Assembly: GCF_007625155.1 (NCBI RefSeq) | Contig: NZ_VMNK01000004.1 | Location: 1 to 64,000 of the forward strand | Length of the DNA stretch: 64,000 nucleotides | Origin: Denitromonas halophila | Lineage (GTDB): Bacteria; Pseudomonadota; Gammaproteobacteria; Burkholderiales; Rhodocyclaceae | Reading direction: 5' to 3' | Shown: positions 44,861 to 52,534 of the stretch, one piece after another | Layout of the letters: every line of letters starts with the position of its first letter | How positions within the stretch are numbered: position 1 is the first letter of the stretch | The notes under the pieces: model-generated | Database searches by the model: none | Seen by the model: the letters and a program-made list of their open reading frames with translations, nothing else | Told to the model about the DNA's origin: nothing | Position numbers and translations under genes: made by a program

Positions 44861-46062
44861 TCTGGAATACCTTCCTGCTCGCACTGCGCGAGATCCGCCG
44901 CAACCTGCTGCGCTCCTTCTTGACCATCCTCGGCATCGTCATCGGCGTGGGGGCAGTCATTACCATGGTCACGCTCGGCAACGGGGCGACGCGGTCGATT
45001 TCCGACCAGGTGGCCAGCCTGGGCAGCAACCTGTTGATGGTGCGGCCCGGCCAGCGCATCGGCCCGGGCGGCAGCGCCGGGGCGCCGATGTTCAAAGTGG
45101 CTGATGTGCAAGCCATCGCGGCACAGGTGTCGGGCGTCAAGGCCGTGGCGCCGGAGACGCGCAAGGCGGTGTCGGTGGTGGTGGGCGCGCGCAACTGGTC
45201 GAGCGTGGCCACCGGCAGCACGCGGGACTACTTCACCGCGGCGGGCTGGACGCTGAACGGCGGCCGGATCTTCACCGAGGCCGAGGAGCGCGGTGGCAAG
45301 GCGGTGTGTGTGATCGGCGCCACTTTGCAGCGCGAGCTGTTTGGCGGCGGCGACCCGCTGGGCGAGTCGATGCGGGTGGCAGACTTCTCGTGCCAGGTGA
45401 TCGGCGTGCTGGCCGCCAAGGGGCAGTCGGCCTTCGGTTCGGACCAGGACGACACCATTGTGATGCCGATTCGCACGGTGCAGCGCCGTCTGACCGGCGA
45501 TCAGGATGTGCGCACGCTGCTGGTGTCGGCCAGCGACGGCAACGCCACCAATGCGGTCAAGGCGCGGGTCGAGACCCTGCTGCGCGAGCGGCGCAAGATC
45601 GGCGCCAACGAGGACGACAACTTTAACGTGCTCGACACCAAGCAGATCGCCCAGACGCTGTCGACCACCACCCGCATCATGACGACCCTGCTCGGCGCAG
45701 TGGCGGCGGTCAGCCTGCTGGTGGGCGGCATCGGCATCATGAACATCATGCTGGTGTCGGTCACCGAGCGCACCCGCGAGATCGGCATCCGTCTGGCCAT
45801 TGGCGCGCTGGAGCACGAGGTGTTGCTGCAGTTTCTGATCGAGGCGGTGGTGCTGTCGAGCCTTGGCGGGTTGATCGGGGTGGCGCTGGCCACCGGCGCG
45901 TCGATCGGGCTGTCGTCGCTGATGAGTATCCCGTATCTGTTTGATCCGGCCATCAATCTGTTGTCCTTTGGTATCTCGGCCTTGATCGGCGTGGTGTTCG
46001 GCTTCTTTCCGGCGCGGCGCGCAGCGCGGCTCGATCCGATCGACGCCTTGCGCCACGAGTGA
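44857..46062 (+). CDS. MacB/FtsX-type ABC permease
   Basis: 401 residues: one N-terminal helix (LRSFLTILGIVIGVGAVITMVTLGNGA), a large periplasmic MacB_PCD domain, and three C-terminal helices in the FtsX domain with GGIGIMNIMLVSVTERTREIGIRLAIGA and FGFFPARRAARLDPIDALRHE at the end. It works with the ATPase, MacA-like adaptor and NodT channel encoded directly upstream. Exported substrate unknown. Confidence 0.93.
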   Translation: MIWNTFLLALREIRRNLLRSFLTILGIVIGVGAVITMVTLGNGATRSISDQVASLGSNLLMVRPGQRIGPGGSAGAPMFKVADVQAIAAQVSGVKAVAPETRKAVSVVVGARNWSSVATGSTRDYFTAAGWTLNGGRIFTEAEERGGKAVCVIGATLQRELFGGGDPLGESMRVADFSCQVIGVLAAKGQSAFGSDQDDTIVMPIRTVQRRLTGDQDVRTLLVSASDGNATNAVKARVETLLRERRKIGANEDDNFNVLDTKQIAQTLSTTTRIMTTLLGAVAAVSLLVGGIGIMNIMLVSVTERTREIGIRLAIGALEHEVLLQFLIEAVVLSSLGGLIGVALATGASIGLSSLMSIPYLFDPAINLLSFGISALIGVVFGFFPARRAARLDPIDALRHE

Positions 46063-46125
46063 GCCTGACTGGTCGGGGGCTGGCGCGCCCCGTAGAATGC
46101 GGGTTTTCCGCCTCGAGTCATCGCT

Positions 46126-46881
46126 GTGAGCCTGTCTCTGTCCGTGTTTGGTGATCTGTCGATGGCTGTGGTGCTGCTGTTGCTTGTCAGTGCCTGCGTC
46201 ACCTCGACGCTGACCGCGAGTCTTGGGGCTGGTGGCGGCATCATGCTGCTGGCGATCATGGCGCAGGTTTTGCCACCGGCGGTGATCATTCCGGTGCATG
46301 GTGTGGTGCAGCTCGGGTCGAACGGGGGTCGCGCGCTGATGAGCTGGCGGCATATCGACTGGCGGACGCTGGGTGTCTTTTTGCCGGGCGCGCTGGTTGG
46401 TGCGCTGATTGGCGCGGCGGTGCTGGTCAATCTGCCGCCAAAAACCATGTATTTGAGCATCGCCGGCTTCATTCTCTATCTGTGCTGGGGGCCGCGGCTG
46501 CCCAGGTTGGTGCTGAGCCGACCAGGCATTGCCGTGGCGGGCGGTGTAACCACCTTTGTGTCGCTGTTTGTGGGTGCCACGGGGGCGCTGGTGGGCGCGT
46601 TCATCAAGCAGATTCATCGTGATCGCTTCACGACCGTGGCGACCTTTTCGGCGGCGATGTCCTTCCAGCACGGGATGAAGGCCGTTGTGTTTCAGGAGGC
46701 CGGCTTCGATCTGAGTGCGCTGCTACCGCTGATCGGCGCCATGATCGCCTGCGGTGCGATCGGCACCTGGATCGGCCTGCATCTGCTCAAACGCATGCAG
46801 GACAAACATTTCGCCAAAATCTTTGATGTCATTCTGACGCTGCTGGCCTTGCGCCTGATCTGGCAGGCGTTCTCTGTCTGA
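46126..46881 (+). CDS. TSUP-family transporter (TauE/SafE)
   Basis: 251 residues with seven to eight predicted helices in two repeats: TASLGAGGGIMLLAIMAQVLPPAVIIPVHGVVQLGSNGGRALM and VTTFVSLFVGATGALVGAFIKQIHRDRFTTVATFSAAMSFQHGMK. The family carries sulfite, sulfoacetate and other organosulfur or small anions, usually outward. GTG start at 46126; a later ATG is possible. No sulfur metabolism genes adjoin, so the substrate is open. Confidence 0.85.
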   Translation: MSLSLSVFGDLSMAVVLLLLVSACVTSTLTASLGAGGGIMLLAIMAQVLPPAVIIPVHGVVQLGSNGGRALMSWRHIDWRTLGVFLPGALVGALIGAAVLVNLPPKTMYLSIAGFILYLCWGPRLPRLVLSRPGIAVAGGVTTFVSLFVGATGALVGAFIKQIHRDRFTTVATFSAAMSFQHGMKAVVFQEAGFDLSALLPLIGAMIACGAIGTWIGLHLLKRMQDKHFAKIFDVILTLLALRLIWQAFSV

Positions 46882-46944
46882 ATTCGCGTCGGTGCGCGTG
46901 CTGGTCTATAGCGGTAGTGGGCCTGAACCTTTGGAGCGTGCGCA

Positions 46945-47604
46945 ATGAGCAGCAGAGCGAAGCCATTGATGTTCTCCGGCAAAACCCTCGATGTGACGTG
47001 GGACAGCCGTCTGTGTATCCATGTGGCCGAGTGCGGGCAGGCGGCGGGTGAGCTGTTTGTCGGCGGGCGAAAGCCATGGTGTCAGCCGGATCTGTCAGAT
47101 ACCGACGAGGCGAAACAGATTGTCGAGCGCTGCCCGAGCGGCGCACTGGCCTATCGCGACAAGGGCGGCGGTGCGGCGGAGGTCGCGCCGGGGGCGAATA
47201 CGGTGTTCGTGGCCTGCAACGGGCCGCTGTTCGTGCATGGCGACCTGCATATCGACGGCGTCGATCCGGCGGCGCAGCCGGGCCTGCAGTTTCGGGCCGC
47301 GCTGTGTCGATGCGGGGCGTCCAAGAACAAGCCATTTTGCGACAACAGCCATGAAGCGGCGGACTTCAAGGATTACGGCGCGGTGGGCGAGCGGGGTGAT
47401 TCGGCCATTGGCTCGGGCGGGTCGCTGCAGATCACGCCGCTCAAGGATGGCCCGCTCTTGTTCAAGGGCAATCTGAGCGTGCACGCGGCAAGCGGCCGTC
47501 TGGCCTGGCAGGGGACGACGGTGGCGCTGTGTCGCTGTGGCACGTCGAAGAACAAGCCCTTTTGCGACGGCAGTCACGTCAAGGCGGGATTCAAGTCGGA
47601 TTAG
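46945..47604 (+). CDS. Iron-sulfur protein with divergent ferredoxin and two CDGSH domains
   Basis: 219 residues. The N-terminal Fer4_19-like domain has LCIHVAECGQAAGELF, KPWCQPD and IVERCPSGAL. Two CDGSH zinc-finger-like [2Fe-2S] motifs follow: CRCGASKNKPFCDNSH (with Cys-Asp-Asn in place of Cys-Asp-Gly) and CRCGTSKNKPFCDGSH. Each CDGSH motif binds a [2Fe-2S] cluster through three Cys and one His. Such cytosolic proteins may act in electron transfer or redox sensing, but their role is not established. Followed directly by a long palindrome. Confidence 0.9.
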   Translation: MSSRAKPLMFSGKTLDVTWDSRLCIHVAECGQAAGELFVGGRKPWCQPDLSDTDEAKQIVERCPSGALAYRDKGGGAAEVAPGANTVFVACNGPLFVHGDLHIDGVDPAAQPGLQFRAALCRCGASKNKPFCDNSHEAADFKDYGAVGERGDSAIGSGGSLQITPLKDGPLLFKGNLSVHAASGRLAWQGTTVALCRCGTSKNKPFCDGSHVKAGFKSD

Positions 47605-47648
47605 GCTGAACACAGCACGGATGCCTTGGCATTCGTGCTGTGTTCAGC
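47605..47648. terminator. Near-perfect 44-bp palindrome between convergent genes
   Basis: GCTGAACACAGCACG (47605-47619) is an exact inverse copy of 47634-47648, and the centre continues as G-T, ATGCC/GGCAT around a 2-base loop, giving about 21 paired bases. It begins right after the stop of the iron-sulfur gene and ends nine bases before the stop of the EF-hand gene. A bidirectional transcription stop or mRNA-stabilising hairpin is likely; it lacks a T run. Confidence 0.65.
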
Positions 47649-47656
47649 ATGCCGCG

Positions 47657-48292
47657 TCACTGTGCGGGCGGAGCAGGTCGGCGGCTTTGCTGGTGGGCAG
47701 CGAATTCCGCCTGGCTGATCGCACCATCGCCGTCGGTATCCATCTCAGAAAAGGCTGGCATATTGGCCAAGCCCCGCATCTGGTAGCCCTGCTGAGCGCG
47801 CTCGCCTATGCGCTGGTTGCGCGCCTGGGTGAGTTCGTCGGGCAGGATCCTGCCGTCACCGTTCAGATCGAAATCGGCAAATGCGGGCTGGTTCTGGCCC
47901 ATGCCACCGCCCGGCCCCATGCCTGCACCCGGTCCGCGACCGCCACCCGGTCCCATCCCGCCACCGGGACGGTTCTGGAACTGCATGGCCTGACCGGCCG
48001 CCAACTCAGACGGACTCAGGCTGCCGTCGCCGTTGGTGTCGAGGCTGTTGAACGCGGGCGCGTTGGCAGCGCCACGCATGGGCCGGCCCTCGGCCGCCGC
48101 GGCCGCCTGCCGACTGGCGCGGAAGGCGTTGAATTCGGCCTCGGTGACCGCGCCGTCGCCATTCTGGTCATAGGCTGCGAACGGTGCCGGGCCCCGCGGT
48201 GGCGGGGTTTGTGCGTGAGCGGGCAGCGCGAAAGATAGGCTGATTGCCGCGGCGAGCAGTGCTGTTGAGAGCAGGGAATATCGTGGTCGCAT
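47657..48292 (-). CDS. Secreted EF-hand protein with four calcium-binding loops
   Basis: 211 residues. Signal peptide LLSTALLAAAISLSFALPAHAQ. Four canonical EF-hand loops are seen: DQNGDGAVTEAE, DTNGDGSLSPSE, DLNGDGRILPDE and DTDGDGAISQAE, paired around a Gly/Met-rich linker (GGGMGPGGGRGPGAGMGPGG). Each loop has the Asp/Asn and final Glu positions for calcium. Likely a periplasmic or secreted calcium-binding or sensing protein; partners unknown. Confidence 0.88.
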   Translation of the reverse strand: MRPRYSLLSTALLAAAISLSFALPAHAQTPPPRGPAPFAAYDQNGDGAVTEAEFNAFRASRQAAAAAEGRPMRGAANAPAFNSLDTNGDGSLSPSELAAGQAMQFQNRPGGGMGPGGGRGPGAGMGPGGGMGQNQPAFADFDLNGDGRILPDELTQARNQRIGERAQQGYQMRGLANMPAFSEMDTDGDGAISQAEFAAHQQSRRPAPPAQ

Positions 48293-48464
48293 GATTCACC
48301 TCCACAGATTGCGTCTGACGCCCGATACACCGGGCGAGACAAGGAGCGTCGCACTACCGCGGGCGATTGGCGCCGAGGCAGTGGGTTCATGTCTATCTTC
48401 GCGCGATGGGCGGTGCACTCGTTGCGCTGGATCAACCGATTGGCATTTTCCGACCGGCGGGCGT

Positions 48465-49799
48465 TCAGGGGGTGAAACTGCGCCGATCGGGGCCGGTTGC
48501 GCGGGCGACGAGGATGTCGCGTTCGGCGGTGAACAACACATTTGACATGGCGAACGCGAGGCGCGGATTGCGGCCGACGGCACGGAAGATTTCCTCGCGC
48601 CTCTGGGCGACTTGCTGCAGCGCGGGCCCGGTATAGCGAAACACCACCTTGTCGCCACGCTGGTAGGCGGCGGCATCGCCTTCGAGAAATTCGATTTCGC
48701 CGGCCACGCGTAAACGGCGCTCGCCCTTTTCGGTGTGCACCGTTTGTTCGGCAATCAGTTCGACTGGTCCGCCCGGTTCGCGTTGGCGCATCGCCAATGC
48801 GTGCCAGTGGTCGGTCGTGTCGGCAGTAGAGAACTGTCCGCCGACGAGCTCGCCGTTGAGGTAAATCTGGTGATCGATCAGCGCGTTGGCGGCGCGCCGG
48901 CGAAACGCGCCCAGCGTGTCGCGGGTGTAGATGCTGGCGGCGTCGAGCTGGACAAGTTGCACTTCAAGCGTGTCGCCGGGCTGGATGTTGAGTGTGTCGA
49001 GGTTCTTCTTCAACGAAGCCAGCTTGTAGCCGTAGTTCACTGTGTCGGCGGCGAAACTTTCACTGCCCAGATAGGCGCGCAGGGTGTCCAGCACCTTGGT
49101 GGCGGCAGGCGCCGTGTTGCCCAGGTGCGGGGCGGTCTTGGCGAGCGGGGGCAAGACATCGTCGCCCAGCTTGGCGACGGCGATGGCGCCGAAGATCAAC
49201 GCCACCATCACCGCCTTGCCCAGCTTGATCAGGCAGCCCGGCGGCGGATGCGGGACGGCGACAGGGCCACGGCGTCGCCATAGCCACAGGCCAAGGCCGG
49301 CGAAAGGCAGGAGCATGACGCTGCTGGCGATCAGCATACCGAGCGTGTCATGCGGATGCTTGCCGTGGGTGATGCAGGGCAGCGCCGGGCTGGTGGGGAG
49401 ACTGGTTTTTGTCAGTTTGCCGCAACTGCTGTCGTGCATGCCAAGAATGTCGACCCGCCGCAGGGCGTCGGAGCTGGCCGGCGGCTGGAGCAGCCCGGCC
49501 ATTGTGCCGGCCGGCATGATGGCAATGAAGCTGGGGTGGGCGGAGGCGGTGCCGTCGGCCGCGATGGCAAAGACGGGGACGTAGTCGGCGTGTGAGACAC
49601 GTTGGGGCAGGTACGGCCCATCCAGAGCGATCGTGCCGCCATGGACAGCGAGGTAATCGTGCTGGCGGACATCTGCACTGGCGAGTTGCCCGGCGGTCGT
49701 GGTCAGCAACGTCTTGTTCTGCGTGAGCTCCACGCCCAAGACCAGCGCGAATAGCGCGAGCGGGATCACCATCAGGCAGACGGCCAGAAACTTTCTCAA
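48465..49799 (-). CDS. Uncharacterised membrane protein, TTG start
   Basis: 444 residues from TTG 49799, chosen because GGAGG lies six bases upstream; in-frame ATG codons further upstream have no comparable site. It begins with a hydrophobic anchor (FLAVCLMVIPLALFALVLGV). An extracytoplasmic region with two cysteines (HDSSCGKLT, LPCITHGKH) follows, then a helix near 205-225 (LIASSVMLLPFAGLGLWLWRRR), another near 240-258 (AVMVALIFGAIAVAKLG) and a long soluble C-terminal domain of about 180 residues containing LVQLDAASIYTRDTLGAFRRR and HWHALAMRQREPGGPVELIAEQ. I recognise no family and propose no function. Confidence 0.65.
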   Translation of the reverse strand: MRKFLAVCLMVIPLALFALVLGVELTQNKTLLTTTAGQLASADVRQHDYLAVHGGTIALDGPYLPQRVSHADYVPVFAIAADGTASAHPSFIAIMPAGTMAGLLQPPASSDALRRVDILGMHDSSCGKLTKTSLPTSPALPCITHGKHPHDTLGMLIASSVMLLPFAGLGLWLWRRRGPVAVPHPPPGCLIKLGKAVMVALIFGAIAVAKLGDDVLPPLAKTAPHLGNTAPAATKVLDTLRAYLGSESFAADTVNYGYKLASLKKNLDTLNIQPGDTLEVQLVQLDAASIYTRDTLGAFRRRAANALIDHQIYLNGELVGGQFSTADTTDHWHALAMRQREPGGPVELIAEQTVHTEKGERRLRVAGEIEFLEGDAAAYQRGDKVVFRYTGPALQQVAQRREEIFRAVGRNPRLAFAMSNVLFTAERDILVARATGPDRRSFTP

Positions 49800-49899
49800 C
49801 AGAATCCTCCAAAGGTCGGCGGCTGCGCCCTGGCACCGGCCACGCGACACCCGCGTCATGACGGACGCGTTCTTTGGAGGATAGACGACCGGACGGCGC

Positions 49900-50532
49900 T
49901 TAGCCGAGCAGGCCGGGGAAGAGGGTGGTGAGGCCGTCGGCCATGACTTCGACGGCAATCGCCGCCAGGATCAGGCCCATCAGGCGGGTCATGACGTTGA
50001 TGCCGGTCTGGCCGAGGAAGCGGCCGATGCGCTCGGCGGCTGAAAACACGGCGAGCGTGACCAGGCCGACGATGACGCCGTAGAGCACCAGCACGCCAAG
50101 CTCCCACCATTTCACGGTTTTTTCGGCATAGATCACCATCGTCGAGATGGTGGCCGGGCCGGTGAGCAGCGGGATGGTGAGTGGCACGACGGCAATGCTC
50201 GACCCCGCGTCGGCGCGGTGGGCGCCTTCGTCGATGTCTTGCGGTTTGGATTCGGCCGGTTCGGCGCCGAGCATCTGGATGGCGCTCATCAGCAGAAGCA
50301 GGCCACCGCCCACCTGGAAAGAGGCCAGCGAAATGCCGAAGAAACCGATGATCTGCAAACCCAGCAGGGCGCTGAGCGAGATCACAACAAAAGCCGAGAA
50401 CGCTGCGACCCGCGCCGTCTGGGTGCGGTGGCGTTCCGAAAAGCTGCGTGTGAAGTGGATGAAGAAGGGCACCACGCCGATCGGATTGACGATAGCGAGC
50501 AGCGTAATGAGGGGTTTGAGAAGCGATTCCAT
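49900..50532 (-). CDS. MarC-family integral membrane protein
   Basis: 210 residues with six helices. It opens LKPLITLLAIVNPIGVVPFFIHFTRSFSERHR, the MarC/UPF0056 hallmark, and contains VPLTIPLLTGPATISTMVIYAEK and INVMTRLMGLILAAIAVEVMADGL. Once thought to be involved in multiple antibiotic resistance, the family function is unresolved. Stands alone, divergent from a bestrophin-like gene. Confidence 0.92.
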   Translation of the reverse strand: MESLLKPLITLLAIVNPIGVVPFFIHFTRSFSERHRTQTARVAAFSAFVVISLSALLGLQIIGFFGISLASFQVGGGLLLLMSAIQMLGAEPAESKPQDIDEGAHRADAGSSIAVVPLTIPLLTGPATISTMVIYAEKTVKWWELGVLVLYGVIVGLVTLAVFSAAERIGRFLGQTGINVMTRLMGLILAAIAVEVMADGLTTLFPGLLG

Positions 50533-50661
50533 GAGAGGCGGATGTTGGCATTGAACCGGCGTGCGGGCAAGCGGCCGTTACCCTGTCCTGCTGTCGCCAG
50601 GCGCCGTGGCGGGATTTTTTTCGCCAGTTGTGACAGTATGCCGTTCCTCCGCACAATTGCC

Positions 50662-51591
50662 ATGGATCAAGTTTTTGCCATGATCGTACGAAAGCGCCAG
50701 AACGCGTTGGCGTTGTTGTTTGCCCTGCAAGGTTCGGTGTTGCCGCGCATTTTTCCGCAGGTGCTGTGTGCAGGCATGTTCGGCCTCATGGTCGCCGCGG
50801 TGCACAGCAGCCACTTTGCCAATGTCGCGCAATACACCACCAGCCCCTTTACCCTCCTCGGCATTGCGTTGTCGCTTTTTCTCGGCTTTCGTAACAACGC
50901 GGCCTACGATCGGTGGTGGGAGGCACGCAAGCAATGGGGCCGGATGGTCTATGAAGTGCGCAGCCTGGTTCGGGTGAGCGAGGCGCTGTTGGGTGCGACG
51001 CATCCCGAGCGGCGCGAACTGCTGGTGTGGCTGTCGGCCTTCGGGCATGCCCTGAGGGGCGGTCTGCGTGAGCGCGATGTACGTGATGAGGTGGCAGCGG
51101 TGCTGGGTGAAGCGCGCGCCGCCAATGCGCTGGCCGCGCAGAACCCCGCGGACTATTGTTTGCGGGAAGCGGGGCGTTCGCTCGGTCGCTGCTTTGAGGC
51201 CGGTTGCATCGATGGCCAGGGGCTGCGGATTCTCGATGAGCGGCTGACCGGGCTGGCTGAGGTGCAGGCTGCCTCTGAGCGGATTTGCCGCACGCCGCTG
51301 CCGTATGCCTATACCTTGCTGGTGCATCGCACCGCCTATCTGTATTGCTATCTGTTGCCCTTCGGCCTGGTGGGGTCGATGGGCTGGTTTACGCCCTTGT
51401 TTACCGCGATCGTGGCCTACACTTTCTTTGGCCTCGACGCCTTGGCCGAGGAGCTCGAGCAACCGTTCGGCGAGACGGCCAATGCCTTGTCGCTCGACGC
51501 GATTTGCCGCACTGTCGACATCTCGATCGCCGAGGCGCTCGACGAGCCGGTGCCGGAACCGCTGGCGCCGGTCGATCACATTCTGCTTTAG
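50662..51591 (+). CDS. Bestrophin-family (UPF0187) anion channel
   Basis: 309 residues from ATG 50662 (317 from ATG 50638). Seen: MIVRKRQNALALLFALQGSVLPRIFPQVLC, SPFTLLGIALSLFLGFRNNAAYDRWWEARKQWGRMV, a strong family signature, and the C-terminal TFFGLDALAEELEQPFGETANALSLDAICRTVDISI. Bacterial bestrophins form pentameric channels selective for small ions. Downstream, a MaoC-like gene follows after 42 bp. Start uncertain by eight codons. Confidence 0.9.
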   Translation: MDQVFAMIVRKRQNALALLFALQGSVLPRIFPQVLCAGMFGLMVAAVHSSHFANVAQYTTSPFTLLGIALSLFLGFRNNAAYDRWWEARKQWGRMVYEVRSLVRVSEALLGATHPERRELLVWLSAFGHALRGGLRERDVRDEVAAVLGEARAANALAAQNPADYCLREAGRSLGRCFEAGCIDGQGLRILDERLTGLAEVQAASERICRTPLPYAYTLLVHRTAYLYCYLLPFGLVGSMGWFTPLFTAIVAYTFFGLDALAEELEQPFGETANALSLDAICRTVDISIAEALDEPVPEPLAPVDHILL

Positions 51592-51633
51592 CGGCCCGCC
51601 ACCGGACGGAGGGGCCTTGCCGGAGGTTTTCTG

Positions 51634-52086
51634 ATGACAGAAGCGCGCTATCTGGATGACTTCTCTGTCGGTGAGCGCTTCTGCTCGCCCGGTTTCACGC
51701 TGACCGAAGCGGCGATCATCGACTTCGCCAGCCAGTACGACCCGCAGGCCTTTCACCTGGATGTGAACGCGGCGGCCGAGTCGCTCTATGGCGGGCTGAT
51801 CGCCAGCGGCTTCCAGACGCTGTCGCTGTCTTTCCGGCTGTTCATCCAGAGCGGTCTGCTGGCCGCGTGCAGCATGGGCTCGCCGGGCATCGATGAGCTG
51901 CGCTGGCTGGCGCCGGTGCGCCCGGGCGACACACTGCATACCGAAGTGGCGGTGCTTGAGGTGACGCCGTCGCGCTCAAAGCCCGATCGCGGCATTCTCA
52001 AGTTGAAGTATGTGGCGGTGAATCAGCACGGCGACACGGTGCTGACGTATCTGGTGAACCACTTCGTGAAGCGGCGCGTTGGCTAA
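51634..52086 (+). CDS. MaoC-family hot-dog dehydratase
   Basis: 150 residues. Hydratase-2 motif: ASQYDPQAFHLDVNAA (catalytic Asp and His) and SLYGGLIASGFQTLSLSFRL, then ELRWLAPVRPGDTLHTEVAVLEV. A single hot-dog domain that would hydrate a 2-enoyl-CoA. GGAGG precedes the ATG. Substrate not identifiable from context; distinct from the double hot-dog hydratase at 22799-23644. Confidence 0.88.
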   Translation: MTEARYLDDFSVGERFCSPGFTLTEAAIIDFASQYDPQAFHLDVNAAAESLYGGLIASGFQTLSLSFRLFIQSGLLAACSMGSPGIDELRWLAPVRPGDTLHTEVAVLEVTPSRSKPDRGILKLKYVAVNQHGDTVLTYLVNHFVKRRVG

Positions 52087-52092
52087 GCCCCG

Positions 52093-52452
52093 CTAGGCGG
52101 TCATCAGAACGACCGCCAGCCCGAGCAACGCAGCGATGGCCAGGCCGAGTGCCCATTGGGTGTTGCGCTTCTGGCGGTCGAGCGTGGCGACGAGGCGTTC
52201 GTTCTGTTCGGCGAGCTGGGCGATGAGTTCGGAGCGTTGTTCCGCTTCCTGCGTCAGGTCGGCCATGCAGCGTTCCAGGGCCGCCAGCCGGGCGACCGGG
52301 TCGTCGATGACGGTATCAGGCGCGGCCTGGGCTTCGTCGCGCGCCTTGGTGCGCTTCCACAGATCGCGCGCGCCACGGGCAATGCCGGGGGCGGCGGCGA
52401 TGACCTCTGTCCAGGGGATGATTTTGGCGGCGGCGAGCCAGGGGATCGGCAT
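52093..52452 (-). CDS. Small coiled-coil protein with C-terminal membrane anchor
   Basis: 119 residues. N-terminal PIPWLAAAKIIPWTEVIAAAPGIARGARDLWKRTK, a predicted coiled coil with VARLAALERCMADLTQEAEQRSELIAQLAEQNERLVATLDRQ, and a terminal helix NTQWALGLAIAALLGLAVVLM. Tail-anchored topology with the coiled coil in the cytosol is likely. Family unknown to me. Confidence 0.75.
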   Translation of the reverse strand: MPIPWLAAAKIIPWTEVIAAAPGIARGARDLWKRTKARDEAQAAPDTVIDDPVARLAALERCMADLTQEAEQRSELIAQLAEQNERLVATLDRQKRNTQWALGLAIAALLGLAVVLMTA

Positions 52453-52490
52453 GCGTTGATCTCGTCAAGTTGATGCTAGTCCGACCGCAG

Positions 52491-52527
52491 AAAAACGCCC
52501 CGGTTCCGGCAGGTGCCAGAACCGGGG
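52491..52527 (-). terminator. Rho-independent terminator of valS
   Basis: On the minus strand CCCCGGTTC (52527-52519) pairs exactly with GAACCGGGG (52506-52498), then CG and five T residues. It lies seven bases after the valS stop. Confidence 0.9.
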
Positions 52528-52534
52528 ATGGGAC

